Positions 1 to 8,120 are shown, counted from the stretch's first letter. The stretch is 35,098 nt of DNA from Allobosea sp. (GCF_017308075.1 NZ_JAFKFX010000057.1:1-35098), one strand, 5' to 3'. The notes: generated by a model not told the origin, from the letters alone. Translations and numbers: made by a program.

Positions 1-92
1 TTCGACACCTCTGCAACGGGGTAGCCCCGCTCGGTGATCTGCGCGACCGCATCACGCTTGAAATCGTCCGTAAAATGTCCGGGCCCCATCAT
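1..92 (-). CDS. IS3-family transposase OrfA, N-terminal part, cut by window edge
   Basis: Reading leftward from ATG at 92 (a second ATG follows directly), the frame encodes a start of the type MMGPGHFTDDFKRDAVAQI, continuing with TERGYP and VAEVS to the window edge. This is the usual opening of IS3-family OrfA, which carries a helix-turn-helix that binds the element ends. AAGGAGG lies just upstream (rightward), a good ribosome site. Only about 30 codons are inside the window, so intactness cannot be judged. The element end should lie between here and about 150, but I could not define a terminal repeat. Confidence 0.72.
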   Translation of the reverse strand, partial: MMGPGHFTDDFKRDAVAQITERGYPVAEVS

Positions 93-194
93 GGCCTCCT
101 TGCCTCAAAATTAGGGAAGAAGGCGTCCAGGAATCTAGGGGCTATTCAGCAGGCCACCCGATCATCCGCAAACCAAAAGGATGAGTGTGTCCAG

Positions 195-641
195 CTACGG
201 AGCTGTGAGGAGCCGCTCGATTTCGTGGATCGGATGCTTGGTCAGGTCCTTGTCGACTTCTGCGAGGATACGCGAGCGCGATTGCACATCGAGGTATTGA
301 CGTAGCAAAGCAAGGATACGCGGCGGCGCCACCAGAACGATGTCTTGCGGGCCGCCGGATCGATCAGCGTGTTTGACAGCGGCCGCCGTATCGCGGGCAA
401 ACTGGATTTCAGCGAGCTCATGCCAATCTGTGCCCTCGGTCGCGCTGGTGGGCCCGACGGCGTTTTGCATCCGCCCGGGCCGATCCGTGCCCTGACGAGC
501 GCTAGGTGGATTTTCAGGCGCCTTCTTGACCTCCACGACCTCGAATTTGGGTTGCGCGACGCTTCCCTGGTTTCGCAGGAACATCGCCTTGCGGGCGTCG
601 CATACGATCACCCAGGCATCGTGCGGAATCCGTAGGTCCAT
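195..641 (-). CDS. Host attachment family protein (baeRF/Host_attach type)
   Basis: A 148-residue protein. It opens with a beta-strand and a DAWVIVCDARKA stretch, then a polar middle (ENPPSARQGTDRPGR) and a conserved tail with VLVAPPRILALLR, DKDLTKHPIHEIERLL. This pattern is that of the small proteins annotated as required for attachment to host cells, now grouped with bacterial release-factor-like (baeRF) domains. The true function of the family is unsettled and it is often found beside stress genes. I chose the ATG at 641 because GGAG precedes it at about 8 bases; the longer frame to 767 runs into promoter DNA. It is divergent from the gene at 831, and an anaerobox-like site lies at 706-719. 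Confidence 0.8.
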   Translation of the reverse strand: MDLRIPHDAWVIVCDARKAMFLRNQGSVAQPKFEVVEVKKAPENPPSARQGTDRPGRMQNAVGPTSATEGTDWHELAEIQFARDTAAAVKHADRSGGPQDIVLVAPPRILALLRQYLDVQSRSRILAEVDKDLTKHPIHEIERLLTAP

Positions 642-705
642 GGCACTGCTCCGTCGATCGGGTTCTGGCCTGATGATGAGGATCGCAACTGATAGTCCGT
701 CCGCC

Positions 706-719
706 TTGATCCAAAGCAA
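706..719 (-). promoter_or_regulatory. Candidate FixK/FNR box (TTGATCCAAAGCAA)
   Basis: Matches TTGAT-N4-ATCAA in 9 of 10 positions. Its centre is 71.5 bases upstream of the ATG at 641, compatible with activation from about -41.5 and a leader of about 30 bases. It is read with the other boxes of this neighbourhood; alone it would be weak evidence. Confidence 0.55.
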
Positions 720-741
720 AAGGAACGCGCTCGCCGTAAAT

Positions 742-755
742 TTGATCGCTCGCAA
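742..755 (+). promoter_or_regulatory. Candidate FixK/FNR box (TTGATCGCTCGCAA)
   Basis: Matches TTGAT-N4-ATCAA in 8 of 10 positions and sits 82.5 bases upstream of the ATG at 831. Together with the site at 706 it gives one box per direction in the divergent promoter region 642-830. Confidence 0.42.
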
Positions 756-830
756 GGCGATAAGCAACCGAACATGCCTCGATTGCGCCTTGTCGGAACT
801 CAGGCCTGCAGCTCTTTTGGGAGATTAACG

Positions 831-2438
831 ATGGCGATGGCGGACGCGCGGCGCGAAACTGGTATCCGCCTTTGTTTCCACGGCGCCGCCCGCGCCGTCA
901 CCGGCTCCTGCTTCGCCCTTCGGACAGAGCATGCACAAATCCTCGTCGATTGCGGTCTGTTCCAAGGGTCGAAAACTGAAAAGGAACTGAACTACCGGGC
1001 GTTTCCCTTCGATCCCGCGGCGATCGATGCCGTGCTCCTGACGCACGCCCACATCGATCATAGCGGTCTGCTGCCCAAGCTGGCGAAAGACGGTTTCCTG
1101 GGTCCGATTTTCGCAACCGCAGCGACCGTCGATCTCTGCTCGGTGATGCTGCCCGATTCCGGGCATATCCAGGAAATGGAGGTCGAACAGCTCAACCGGC
1201 GAAATGCGCGGCGTGGCCGTGCGGCGGTAGAGCCGATCTACGGGGCCGAACAGGCCGTCACGACCCTCACACAGTTTCGTGCCGTTCCGCTCGGCAAGCT
1301 GGTGGCGATCACCGAAGGGATTCGGGCGCGATACTGGGATGCCGGCCATCTGCTGGGCTCGGCCTCGATCGAGATCGAGATCGACCGGCCGGGCGGAACG
1401 CCGCTTCGGATCCTCTTCTCGGGAGACGTCGGTTCCAGCCTCAAGCCGTTCCATGCCAGCCCCACCGGTCCGAAGGGTGTCGACTACGTCGTCTGCGAAA
1501 CGACCTACGGCGATGTCGATCGGGACGACGTGACGCTCGACCAGCGCCTGCTCTTGCTGCAAGCCGAGGTGGCAGCTGCGGCACAGCTCTCGGGGCCGCT
1601 GCTCATTCCCTCCTTCGCCGTAGAACGGACCCAGGAGCTGCTTGTCGATCTCATCCGCCTGATGAAAGCGGGGCGCATCCCGCAAGCGCCGATCTTCGTC
1701 GATTCACCGCTCGCCACCAAAGCCAGCACGGTCTTCGAGCGACATGCCGGCGAGATGGCGAATGGCGAAGCCCTGCTCGATGCCTTGCAGGACCCGCGAG
1801 TCCGGTTCACGGAATCGGTCGAGCAAAGCAAGGCCATCGACCGCATCCGCGGCTTTCACATCGTGATCGCGGCGAGCGGCATGTGCGATGCCGGGCGCAT
1901 CCGGCATCATCTCAAGGAATGGCTGTGGCGCGGCGCTGCGACGATCCTCTTCGTCGGCTTTCAGGCTCAGGGAACGCTCGGCCGAATCCTGCTCGATGGC
2001 GCCCGCCATGTGCGGCTGATGGGCGAGGACGTCCAGGTGAAGGCGCGCATCCGCTCGATCGACGTCTACTCCGGCCATGCCGACGGGCCTCAGCTTGCCG
2101 CCTGGATCGCTGAGCGGCGGCCGATCTCCGGCTCGGTCTTTCTGACGCATGGCGAGGAGCACGCCATGCTCGGTTTCGCCGACAGATTGAAGGCGGTAGA
2201 TCCCGACCTGCTGGTCATCGAGCCGACGCTCGACAGCGTGTTCGCGCTTCCGGGCGGGGCGCCTTGCCAGATCGGTGGCCCGGTGCGCACTGCGGCGGAA
2301 TGCGCCGGCCGGCTCGATTGGCACAACGAACTTTCCAGCCTGATCCTCGATATCGACGAGCAGATGTCTTTGGCTGCGGACGAACGGGCGCGCAAACAGA
2401 TCGTCAGGCGGCTGCGGAAGGCTCTCGCCGCTGAATAA
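831..2438 (+). CDS. MBL-fold beta-CASP metallo-hydrolase (RNase/CPSF-like)
   Basis: A 535-residue protein with a metallo-beta-lactamase core and a beta-CASP insert. The zinc motif HAHIDH is at about 72-77, the beta-CASP DSPLA motif near 291-295, and the C-terminal SGHAD motif at about 414-418, followed by an RNA-specificity tail (VFLTHGEEHA). The family includes archaeal and bacterial CPSF-like ribonucleases acting in the cytoplasm; the RNA target is unknown. The ATG at 831 is preceded by GGGAGA at about 6 bases, so the upstream extension to 774 is rejected. A candidate FixK box lies at 742-755. Divergent from the host-attachment gene and followed by 408 bases with no large gene. Confidence 0.88.
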   Translation: MAMADARRETGIRLCFHGAARAVTGSCFALRTEHAQILVDCGLFQGSKTEKELNYRAFPFDPAAIDAVLLTHAHIDHSGLLPKLAKDGFLGPIFATAATVDLCSVMLPDSGHIQEMEVEQLNRRNARRGRAAVEPIYGAEQAVTTLTQFRAVPLGKLVAITEGIRARYWDAGHLLGSASIEIEIDRPGGTPLRILFSGDVGSSLKPFHASPTGPKGVDYVVCETTYGDVDRDDVTLDQRLLLLQAEVAAAAQLSGPLLIPSFAVERTQELLVDLIRLMKAGRIPQAPIFVDSPLATKASTVFERHAGEMANGEALLDALQDPRVRFTESVEQSKAIDRIRGFHIVIAASGMCDAGRIRHHLKEWLWRGAATILFVGFQAQGTLGRILLDGARHVRLMGEDVQVKARIRSIDVYSGHADGPQLAAWIAERRPISGSVFLTHGEEHAMLGFADRLKAVDPDLLVIEPTLDSVFALPGGAPCQIGGPVRTAAECAGRLDWHNELSSLILDIDEQMSLAADERARKQIVRRLRKALAAE

Positions 2439-2467
2439 GCCGTATCAACCCGCCTGATAGCAGCGCT

Positions 2468-2635
2468 TCAGCGGGAGATGATGTGGCGTATGAGGCTGAA
2501 GAAGGCGCGTACATGGAGCCAGAAAGCGGTGGCGGGCTTCTGATCGAGTTCAGTTGTGATCGGCAGGGCGCGCCTGTCCCGCCAAGACAGCCAAGCCTGC
2601 CTGAGCCGTGCAATCCAGGTGCTTGCTTCGGGCAT
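2468..2635 (-). CDS. Possible small basic protein, 55 residues
   Basis: The frame from ATG 2635 encodes a short protein rich in Trp, Arg and His, with a more hydrophobic tail (AFWLHVRAFFSLIRHIISR). I recognise no family. In its favour, an anaerobox at 2691-2704 is centred 62.5 bases upstream, the same geometry as at the larger genes, with CATCAT-like DNA in the -10 zone. Against it, the ribosome site (GAAGAG) is weak and the length is within chance for high-GC DNA. The longer frame to 2716 would place the box inside the coding region, so I prefer the inner start. Confidence 0.3.
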   Translation of the reverse strand: MPEASTWIARLRQAWLSWRDRRALPITTELDQKPATAFWLHVRAFFSLIRHIISR

Positions 2636-2690
2636 GGCGTGGCTCTTCGGCTGGGGCTTGCTTTGATGATGACACTGCCCTCGGACATCC

Positions 2691-2704
2691 TTGATTTTCG
2701 TCAA
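2691..2704 (-). promoter_or_regulatory. Candidate FixK/FNR box (TTGATTTTCGTCAA)
   Basis: Matches TTGAT-N4-ATCAA in 9 of 10 positions. It is 62.5 bases upstream of the small leftward ORF at 2635 and about 150 bases from the rightward gene at 2847, so it fits the leftward direction better. Confidence 0.55.
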
Positions 2705-2781
2705 GGAGGTCGACAAGCGGGAAAGGTGAGGCGTTGCCCTTCGATCGGCAAGGCTGCTTCCTGGCGGACGCCCTTCCGAGG

Positions 2782-2795
2782 TTGACGCGTATCAA
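2782..2795 (+). promoter_or_regulatory. Candidate FixK/FNR box (TTGACGCGTATCAA)
   Basis: Matches TTGAT-N4-ATCAA in 9 of 10 positions. Its centre is 58.5 bases upstream of the ATG at 2847; a -10-like AATAGT follows at the spacing expected for an activator bound at -41.5. Confidence 0.58.
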
Positions 2796-2846
2796 GGCGA
2801 CCTTCCGGGGGGTGGAGAATAGTGGCGTGGCAGACCGGAGCCTGCC

Positions 2847-4433
2847 ATGCCGCTTGCCAGCCAGAACGAAACGATCTGCTTCCTGGGATCATGCGACGCC
2901 TTTGGCGGCGGCGCGGCGGGGATGGAGATGATCTCGACCCATATCTCGGTCGTTCTGCTGATCGGTGCCCGTGCTCTCAAGCTGAAGCGCGCGGTCAAGC
3001 TGCCCTATGTGGATCTGTCGACACCGGCGCGGCGGTGGGCGATGTGCGAGCGGGAACTGCTGCTGAACCGCCGGACGGCTCCGGATCTCTATCGCGCAGT
3101 CCATCGGATCACCCGCGAGCAGAGCGGCGAGCTCGCGCTGAACGGTCGAGGCGAGCTGGTCGATGCCGTCCTGGAAATGGTGCGCTTCAACGAGAACTTC
3201 CTGTTCGATCGGCTGGCGCAGAGACAGTGCCTCACCGCGTCGGGAATGACTGATCTGGCGGAGGCTATCGCCCGGCTTCATCGCGGGGCAGCCGTTTCGC
3301 CGGACGGCGAGGGCGCCAGCCGGATGGAGCGCGTGCTCGCGGTCAATGAGCGAGCTTTTGCCAATGCCGACATCCTCTCGCGCAGCGAGGTCGAGCCCGT
3401 CACAACAGGGTGCCGGGAGGCGCTGGCGCGCCATGCAGGCTTGCTGGACCTGCGGGCTCGCAACGGGAAGGTTCGGCGGGGGCATGGCGATCTGCACCTG
3501 CGCAACATCTGCCTGTTCGAGGGCAAGCCGCTGCTCTTCGACTGTCTCGAGTTCGATGAGGACCTGGCGACCGTGGACATCCTCTACGATCTCGCCTTCG
3601 TTCTGATGGATCTGTGGCACCGCAAGCTCGAACCGCTCGCGAACGTCCTCTTCAACCGCTATCTCGACGCCATCGACGATGAGACGGGTCTTCGCCTGTT
3701 GCCGTTCTTCATGGCGGTGAGGGCGGCCGTGCGCGCGCATGTCGCCGCGGTCGATAGCGGCAGGTCGGAGGCTTCCCGATTGGCCGAGGCGCGTGGCTAT
3801 CTCGAGCTCTGCTGCCGCCTGCTGAAGGCGAGCCCGCCTGTCCTCGTCGCGGTCGGAGGCTATTCCGGTTCGGGGAAGTCGACGCTCGCGGCGAAGCTCG
3901 CACCGATGCTCGGGCCGCCGCCCGGAGCCCGCATCGCCGCGAGCGATCGCATCCGCAAGACGCTCTGCGGCGTTCCCGTCGAGACCCGGCTTTCGGCGGA
4001 GGCATACGGTGCCGAGGTTTCCGCCCGGACCTATCGCGCCATGATGCAGCGTGCCGAGGTGGCATTGGCGCAGGGGCACGCCGCTGTCGCCGACGCGGTC
4101 TTCGATCGCCGGATCGAGCGCGAACGGATCGGCGAGGTAGCCAGGCGCGCAGGCATGCCGTTTTGCGGCCTCTGGCTTCAGGCCCCCCGGGAGACGCTTG
4201 TGCAACGTGTCGCGGCAAGGCGTGGCGATCCCTCCGATGCCACGCCTGGTGTCGTGATGGACCAGATCGCCCGGCATGGCGCGGCGACGGAATGGACCAG
4301 AATTTCGGCGCAGGAGAACATCGATCTCGTCACGACAGCCGCTCTGGCGGCAATAAGATCACATGCCGGCGCCGCAGCGGTTTGGCCGAGCCCGGCCCGT
4401 GCGCGACCGGGGGCTCCGGCGGCGACGGCCTAG
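2847..4433 (+). CDS. Bifunctional aminoglycoside phosphotransferase-like / P-loop kinase protein
   Basis: A 528-residue fusion. The N-terminal part begins with the family-typical block ISTHISVVLLIGARALKLKR and contains an APH/choline-kinase-type catalytic loop (HGDLHLRN, about 213-220) followed by FDCLEFDEDLATVDILYDLAF. The C-terminal part is an AAA_33/zeta-toxin-like ATPase with Walker A GYSGSGKST at about 338-346. Such fusions are widespread in proteobacteria and have no firmly assigned substrate; aminoglycoside resistance should not be assumed. The ATG at 2847 has CGGAG about 6 bases upstream and the N-terminus matches the family start. A FixK-like box is at 2782-2795. It converges on the histidine kinase gene. 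Confidence 0.85.
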   Translation: MPLASQNETICFLGSCDAFGGGAAGMEMISTHISVVLLIGARALKLKRAVKLPYVDLSTPARRWAMCERELLLNRRTAPDLYRAVHRITREQSGELALNGRGELVDAVLEMVRFNENFLFDRLAQRQCLTASGMTDLAEAIARLHRGAAVSPDGEGASRMERVLAVNERAFANADILSRSEVEPVTTGCREALARHAGLLDLRARNGKVRRGHGDLHLRNICLFEGKPLLFDCLEFDEDLATVDILYDLAFVLMDLWHRKLEPLANVLFNRYLDAIDDETGLRLLPFFMAVRAAVRAHVAAVDSGRSEASRLAEARGYLELCCRLLKASPPVLVAVGGYSGSGKSTLAAKLAPMLGPPPGARIAASDRIRKTLCGVPVETRLSAEAYGAEVSARTYRAMMQRAEVALAQGHAAVADAVFDRRIERERIGEVARRAGMPFCGLWLQAPRETLVQRVAARRGDPSDATPGVVMDQIARHGAATEWTRISAQENIDLVTTAALAAIRSHAGAAAVWPSPARARPGAPAATA

Positions 4434-4440
4434 ATCGCCG

Positions 4441-4458
4441 CGCGTCCGTTCGGACGCG
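4441..4458 (+). terminator. Hairpin after the kinase-ATPase gene
   Basis: CGCGTCCG and CGGACGCG form a perfect 8-base stem with a 2-base loop, starting 8 bases after the stop at 4431-4433. There is no T-tract, so it may stabilise the 3' end rather than terminate on its own. Confidence 0.4.
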
Positions 4459-4485
4459 GTCACCGTGATCTATCTCATTGTTATC

Positions 4486-4531
4486 GCATCGGAGTTTCCC
4501 GAAAAGTGGAGTCCACTTTTCGGTCCGATGC
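4486..4531. repeat. Nested intergenic palindrome (REP/RIME-like)
   Basis: Outer arms GCATCGGA and TCCGATGC enclose a perfect 12+1+12 inner palindrome, CCGAAAAGTGGA-G-TCCACTTTTCGG. It lies between the convergent genes ending at 4433 and 4563. The layout is that of a dispersed extragenic palindrome, and this inner core resembles one I recall from rhizobial-type genomes. Only one copy is in the window. Confidence 0.7.
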
Positions 4532-4562
4532 TATTGGCTGGCGGTCGTGCCCGCGCGCAATT

Positions 4563-6476
4563 TCAGTCGAGTAGCAGGCGCAAGCGTGTCGCCAGCTCCC
4601 GCGCCGTGTACGGTTTTTTCAACCAGCTTCCTTCCGCGAGCTCGCGACCGGCCAAACTCGGCTCGGCATAGCCTGATGTGAAGAGGACCTGCAGGTTCGG
4701 CCGAAGACGGCGGGCTTCTCTGGCCAACTCATCGCCGAACATGCCACCCGGCATGACGACATCGGTGAACAGCAGTCGGATCTCGGGGTGCGAGACAACC
4801 AGCGAAAGCGCCTGCTCGCCATTCGCAGCCTGGATGACGCGATATCCTTCCTCTTCGAGGCGCGCGACGACGACTTTCCGGACGCGGACATCGTCCTCGA
4901 CCACGAGGATGCATTCGTCCGCCCGCGCCTTGGGGGCAGGAGCCGGATTGACATTGCCGGCTTCGGCTTGGGGATCCGGGCTTGCCGCCGGCAGGAACAA
5001 CCGCACGGTCGTTCCCTCGTCGAGTTCGCTGTAGAGCTGGACATGGCCGCCCGATTGTCGCGCGAAGCCATAGACCATGCTGAGGCCGAGCCCGGTGCCG
5101 GCGCCCACGCCCTTGGTGGTGAAGAAGGGCTCGAAGGCCCGCTGCTTCACCTCTTCGGTCATCCCGGCGCCGGTATCGGAGACGCTGGTGAGCACATAGT
5201 CGCCAGGCCGGACCTGCGGATACATCTGAACATAGTCGGCATCGAGATGGACCGGCCCGATCTCGAGCCTGAGGCGTCCGCCGCGCGGCATCGCGTCCCG
5301 GGCATTCAGCGCAAGGTTCAGCAGGGCATTCTGCAACTGGGTGGTATCGACGAGCGCCGTGAGAGAATCGCCGGTGATGACGGTCTGCAACTCGATCGTT
5401 TCACCCAGCGTCCTGCGAAGCAGTTCGGTGAAGGTCGAAACGAGCTGCCCGATATCCGTCAGCTTCGCATTGAGGGCCTGCCGCCTGCCGAAGGCGAGAA
5501 GTTGCCCCGTGAGCTTGGCGCCGTCGTCGGCCGCGCCCTGGGCCTCGCGCAGCAGTTCCCGGAGACGGTCATCATTGAGGCGTCGCTCGATCATTTCGAG
5601 GTTCCCGCTGATGACGGTCAGCAGGTTGTTGAAGTCATGGGCAATCCCGCCTGTGAGCTGGCCGATGGCTTCCATCTTCTGGGACTGGCGCAACTCCTCT
5701 TCCATCCGGTGCCGGCCGGTCAGGTCGCGGATAAAGCCCGTGAAGATGCGCTTGCCGTTGGCTGAGGCTTCCCCGACCGCAAGCTCCATGGGGAAGGTCG
5801 TTCCGTCCTTGCGCTGGCCTGTGACCACCCGCCCGAAGCCGATGACGCGCCGTTCTCCTGTCGTCAGATAGCGGCTGATATATCCGTCATGCTGGTCGCG
5901 ATCGGGATTTGGCATCAGAATCCGAACATTCTGCCCGCAGACTTCGTCGGCCGTGAATCCGAACAGCTTCTCCGCAGCCTTGCTGAACGACAGCATGCTG
6001 CCGGCTTCGTCGATCACCACCATCGCTTCCGGTACCGTTTCGAGGATGGAGAGCAGGTGTGACTGCCGGGCGGCGAGAGCAGCCTGCGCGTTCTTCAAAT
6101 CGGTGATGTCGATGTTCGTCGCCAGGACCACGAGGTCTTCAGGGGCCTGCCGGGCCACGACGACCCAGCGGCTTACTACGACGATCGATCGTCCATCCCT
6201 GTGGCGCTGAGTCAGCTCGCCTTTCCAGGTCCCGTCCCGGCGCAAGTCCCGGAGGATGTCTGCGAGCGGTTCCGGAAATTCCGTCTTCAGGAGCTGGCGG
6301 ACGTTCTGCTCGAGAGCTCCCTGCGCAGTCCAGCCGTAGAGATCCTCGCAGCCCCCGCTCCAACGAAGAATCCGTCCCGCGAGCTCGAAGACGATGATGT
6401 TGGCGTCATCGAGGACCTGGACGATCTCATCCAGGCTCCGCTGGCTGATCGCCCTTGGCCTGCGTGCTGCCGTCAT
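4563..6476 (-). CDS. FixL-like heme-PAS hybrid histidine kinase
   Basis: A 637-residue soluble kinase with no obvious membrane segment. Order: PAS 1 (about 15-125), PAS 2 (about 140-255), HisKA with phospho-acceptor His280 (GGIAHDFNN), HATPase_c (about 375-497, with DTGAGM and GTGLGLS), and a C-terminal receiver with Asp572 and Lys621. PAS 2 closely resembles the FixL oxygen-sensing domain: [18 protein letters not shown] places His196 at the heme-ligand position, and Arg216, 20 residues on, matches the distal Arg of FixL, in [16 protein letters not shown]. The presence of heme is inferred. It starts 9 bases after the FixK-like gene, so the two are probably co-transcribed. The fused receiver recalls the hybrid FixL proteins of Rhizobium etli and R. 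leguminosarum. Confidence 0.88.
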   Translation of the reverse strand: MTAARRPRAISQRSLDEIVQVLDDANIIVFELAGRILRWSGGCEDLYGWTAQGALEQNVRQLLKTEFPEPLADILRDLRRDGTWKGELTQRHRDGRSIVVVSRWVVVARQAPEDLVVLATNIDITDLKNAQAALAARQSHLLSILETVPEAMVVIDEAGSMLSFSKAAEKLFGFTADEVCGQNVRILMPNPDRDQHDGYISRYLTTGERRVIGFGRVVTGQRKDGTTFPMELAVGEASANGKRIFTGFIRDLTGRHRMEEELRQSQKMEAIGQLTGGIAHDFNNLLTVISGNLEMIERRLNDDRLRELLREAQGAADDGAKLTGQLLAFGRRQALNAKLTDIGQLVSTFTELLRRTLGETIELQTVITGDSLTALVDTTQLQNALLNLALNARDAMPRGGRLRLEIGPVHLDADYVQMYPQVRPGDYVLTSVSDTGAGMTEEVKQRAFEPFFTTKGVGAGTGLGLSMVYGFARQSGGHVQLYSELDEGTTVRLFLPAASPDPQAEAGNVNPAPAPKARADECILVVEDDVRVRKVVVARLEEEGYRVIQAANGEQALSLVVSHPEIRLLFTDVVMPGGMFGDELAREARRLRPNLQVLFTSGYAEPSLAGRELAEGSWLKKPYTARELATRLRLLLD

Positions 6477-6485
6477 TGCCGCCTG

Positions 6486-7238
6486 TCAATGCGCTCGCAT
6501 GGCCTGCCGGCCGAGAGGTATGCCATCCAGATCATGGTATTCGTCACCGCCGTCGGCAAGGCTTTTCAAGAGCGCCGGCTTGCGTATCGTAAAGCGATAG
6601 CGCGCGCTTGACTGGATGACGCCCCGCCTGATCAAGTTCGTCATCGTTCTCGAGACCGTTTCGATCGTCAGCCCCAGATAGTCCGCCATGTCGATCCGGC
6701 TGATCGGGATTTCAATCTCTGAGGCGGGCCCGTTATCGTTCCCGGCACGCCGCGCGAGCGTGAGCAGGAGGTCGCAAACCCGCTCCTCGGCCTTCTTGCG
6801 GGTGAGGAGCACCATTCTGGCCTGCGCGCTTGCCATCTCCCGATACAGCCAGTTGATGAATTGGGGCCGCAGTTGTTCGGAGCTGTCGACCGCTTGCTGA
6901 AAGCGATTCCGGCTGAGCCGGCGCAGCTTTACTTCCCCGACGGCCTCGGCGTCTCCGAGATAGCGCTCATCCGGAGCAAGGCCGAAGATTTCGCCGGGAT
7001 AGAAGAAGTCCGTGATGACGCGGCTGCCATCGTTGAGGATCTTGGCGATACGGACAAGGCCGCTCACGATCTTGAAGACATGCATCGCCGGATCGTCGTC
7101 CCGAAACACGGCTTGGCCGCGCTCGAACGTTTCCAGGGGCTGCTGGCTGAAAAGTCCCAGCAAGCCGGATTTGGGCTGATCGTTCGGGACAATGTGCAAC
7201 GGGGAAGGAAAGTGAGACGCCGCACTCGCAACAGACAT
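6486..7238 (-). CDS. FixK-class Crp/Fnr transcription regulator
   Basis: A 250-residue regulator with an N-terminal cyclic-nucleotide-type sensor fold (about 28-140), a dimer helix, and a C-terminal winged helix (about 176-220). The recognition helix TIETVSRTM carries Glu193, Ser196 and Arg197, the E..SR signature of FNR/FixK proteins that read TTGAT-N4-ATCAA. It lacks the cysteine cluster of iron-sulfur FNR and has a single Cys (155), so it is FixK-class rather than an oxygen sensor itself. I chose ATG 7238 because GGAGGA precedes it at about 8 bases; the GTG at 7253 overlaps that site. It heads an operon with the FixL-like kinase and is divergent from the response regulator. Confidence 0.87.
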   Translation of the reverse strand: MSVASAASHFPSPLHIVPNDQPKSGLLGLFSQQPLETFERGQAVFRDDDPAMHVFKIVSGLVRIAKILNDGSRVITDFFYPGEIFGLAPDERYLGDAEAVGEVKLRRLSRNRFQQAVDSSEQLRPQFINWLYREMASAQARMVLLTRKKAEERVCDLLLTLARRAGNDNGPASEIEIPISRIDMADYLGLTIETVSRTMTNLIRRGVIQSSARYRFTIRKPALLKSLADGGDEYHDLDGIPLGRQAMRAH

Positions 7239-7328
7239 GGCGCTGTCCTCCACACCGAGCTGACGATTGGGAAGAAAGCGGCGATGTGTGGCGCTGCGAA
7301 GGTCTGCATGTTAGCTTGCGTTGAAAAT

Positions 7329-7344
7329 TGTCACAGATTGTAAC
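7329..7344 (-). promoter_or_regulatory. Direct repeat GTTACA-N4-GTGACA upstream of the FixK-like gene
   Basis: On the minus strand two near-identical hexamers are spaced 10 bases apart, one helical turn, as in binding sites of OmpR/PhoB-type regulators. The repeat lies about 90-105 bases upstream of the FixK-like start and just before the response regulator gene. From memory it resembles the K-box bound by FxkR upstream of fixK in Rhizobium etli; that comparison is unverified. Confidence 0.45.
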
Positions 7345-7376
7345 ATCAATCAGTGACCCAAGCTCCACGGTCCGCC

Positions 7377-8120
7377 ATGGCCGAGCCGACATCATGCAGC
7401 GCTCATATTCTGGTCGTGGATGACGATCCGCGCATTCGCCAAATGCTGACCCGCTACTTCGAAAATGAAGGCTATCAGGTCAGTGCCGTGGCGGACGGGC
7501 AGGGCATGCGGGATGCGCTGCAGCGCGACGCGATCGACATCGTTCTGCTCGACCTGATCCTGGGCGGCGGAGAGGACGGATTGATGCTTGTCCGCGAAGT
7601 CCGCACAAGCTCGGACATGCCCATCATCATGCTGAGCGGGCGGGATGATGTCGTGGACCGGATCGTCGGACTCGAGATGGGGGCCGACGACTACATCGCA
7701 AAGCCGTTTCATCTGCGCGAGGTCCTGGCGAGACTGCATAGCGTGCTGCGGCGGCACCATGCGCAGCCGCCCCAAGCGATCGACGGCGAAGGCGAAGACG
7801 TCATCCGGTTCAATGGATGGTTATTGAATCCCCGCGAACGCCGGCTGGTCGCACCCGAGGGCACGGAAGTCGCGTTGACGACGGGAGAGTTCGACATTCT
7901 CCTGGTGATGGCCAAGCATCCTGGCCGGGTCTTCTCGCGCGACAGGCTGATGAATTTGACGAGAGGCCGCCATTACGAGGCGCCTGACCGGGTGATCGAT
8001 GCTCAGATCTCGCGTCTGCGCAAGAAAATCGAAGCGGGCAAACATCCTGCGAGCCTGATCAAGTCGGTCCGCGGCGTTGGCTACGTCTTCACCGGTCAAG
8101 CATCCGAGCGAGCGAGCTGA
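7377..8120 (+). CDS. OmpR/PhoB-family response regulator
   Basis: About 247 residues. A receiver domain has the acidic pair Asp15/Asp16, phospho-acceptor Asp59 (VLLDLILGG) and Lys109 (YIAKPF). A C-terminal winged-helix DNA-binding domain (about 135-240) ends in the typical SLIKSVRGVGYVFT block. No kinase lies beside it in the same direction; the divergent FixL-like hybrid kinase is the obvious partner. A direct repeat of the kind such regulators bind lies in the shared promoter region. The start is uncertain: GTG at 7353 is in frame and neither candidate has a clear ribosome site; I prefer ATG 7377 because it gives a normal N-terminal length. Confidence 0.86.
   Translation: MAEPTSCSAHILVVDDDPRIRQMLTRYFENEGYQVSAVADGQGMRDALQRDAIDIVLLDLILGGGEDGLMLVREVRTSSDMPIIMLSGRDDVVDRIVGLEMGADDYIAKPFHLREVLARLHSVLRRHHAQPPQAIDGEGEDVIRFNGWLLNPRERRLVAPEGTEVALTTGEFDILLVMAKHPGRVFSRDRLMNLTRGRHYEAPDRVIDAQISRLRKKIEAGKHPASLIKSVRGVGYVFTGQASERAS

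Larger units (their letters stand above)
2439..2846. other. Regulatory spacer with two anaeroboxes and a possible small gene
   Basis: This 408-base spacer holds no large gene. It contains two FixK/FNR-like boxes (2691-2704 and 2782-2795), a possible 55-codon leftward ORF (2468-2635) and the promoter of the kinase-ATPase fusion at 2847. Other frames here look like chance high-GC ORFs. Confidence 0.6.

Noticed and set aside
774-830. N-terminal extension of the beta-CASP protein from ATG 774
   Set aside because: The family domain starts right after 831, which has its own ribosome site; the extension covers likely promoter DNA.
2889-4277. Leftward 462-codon frame opposite the kinase-ATPase fusion
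   Set aside because: Antisense shadow with no motifs; the forward frame has both kinase signatures.
7321-7334. TTGAAAATTGTCAC as a FixK box in the regulator promoter
   Set aside because: Only about 7 of 10 consensus positions match, and it overlaps the better-defined direct repeat at 7329-7344.
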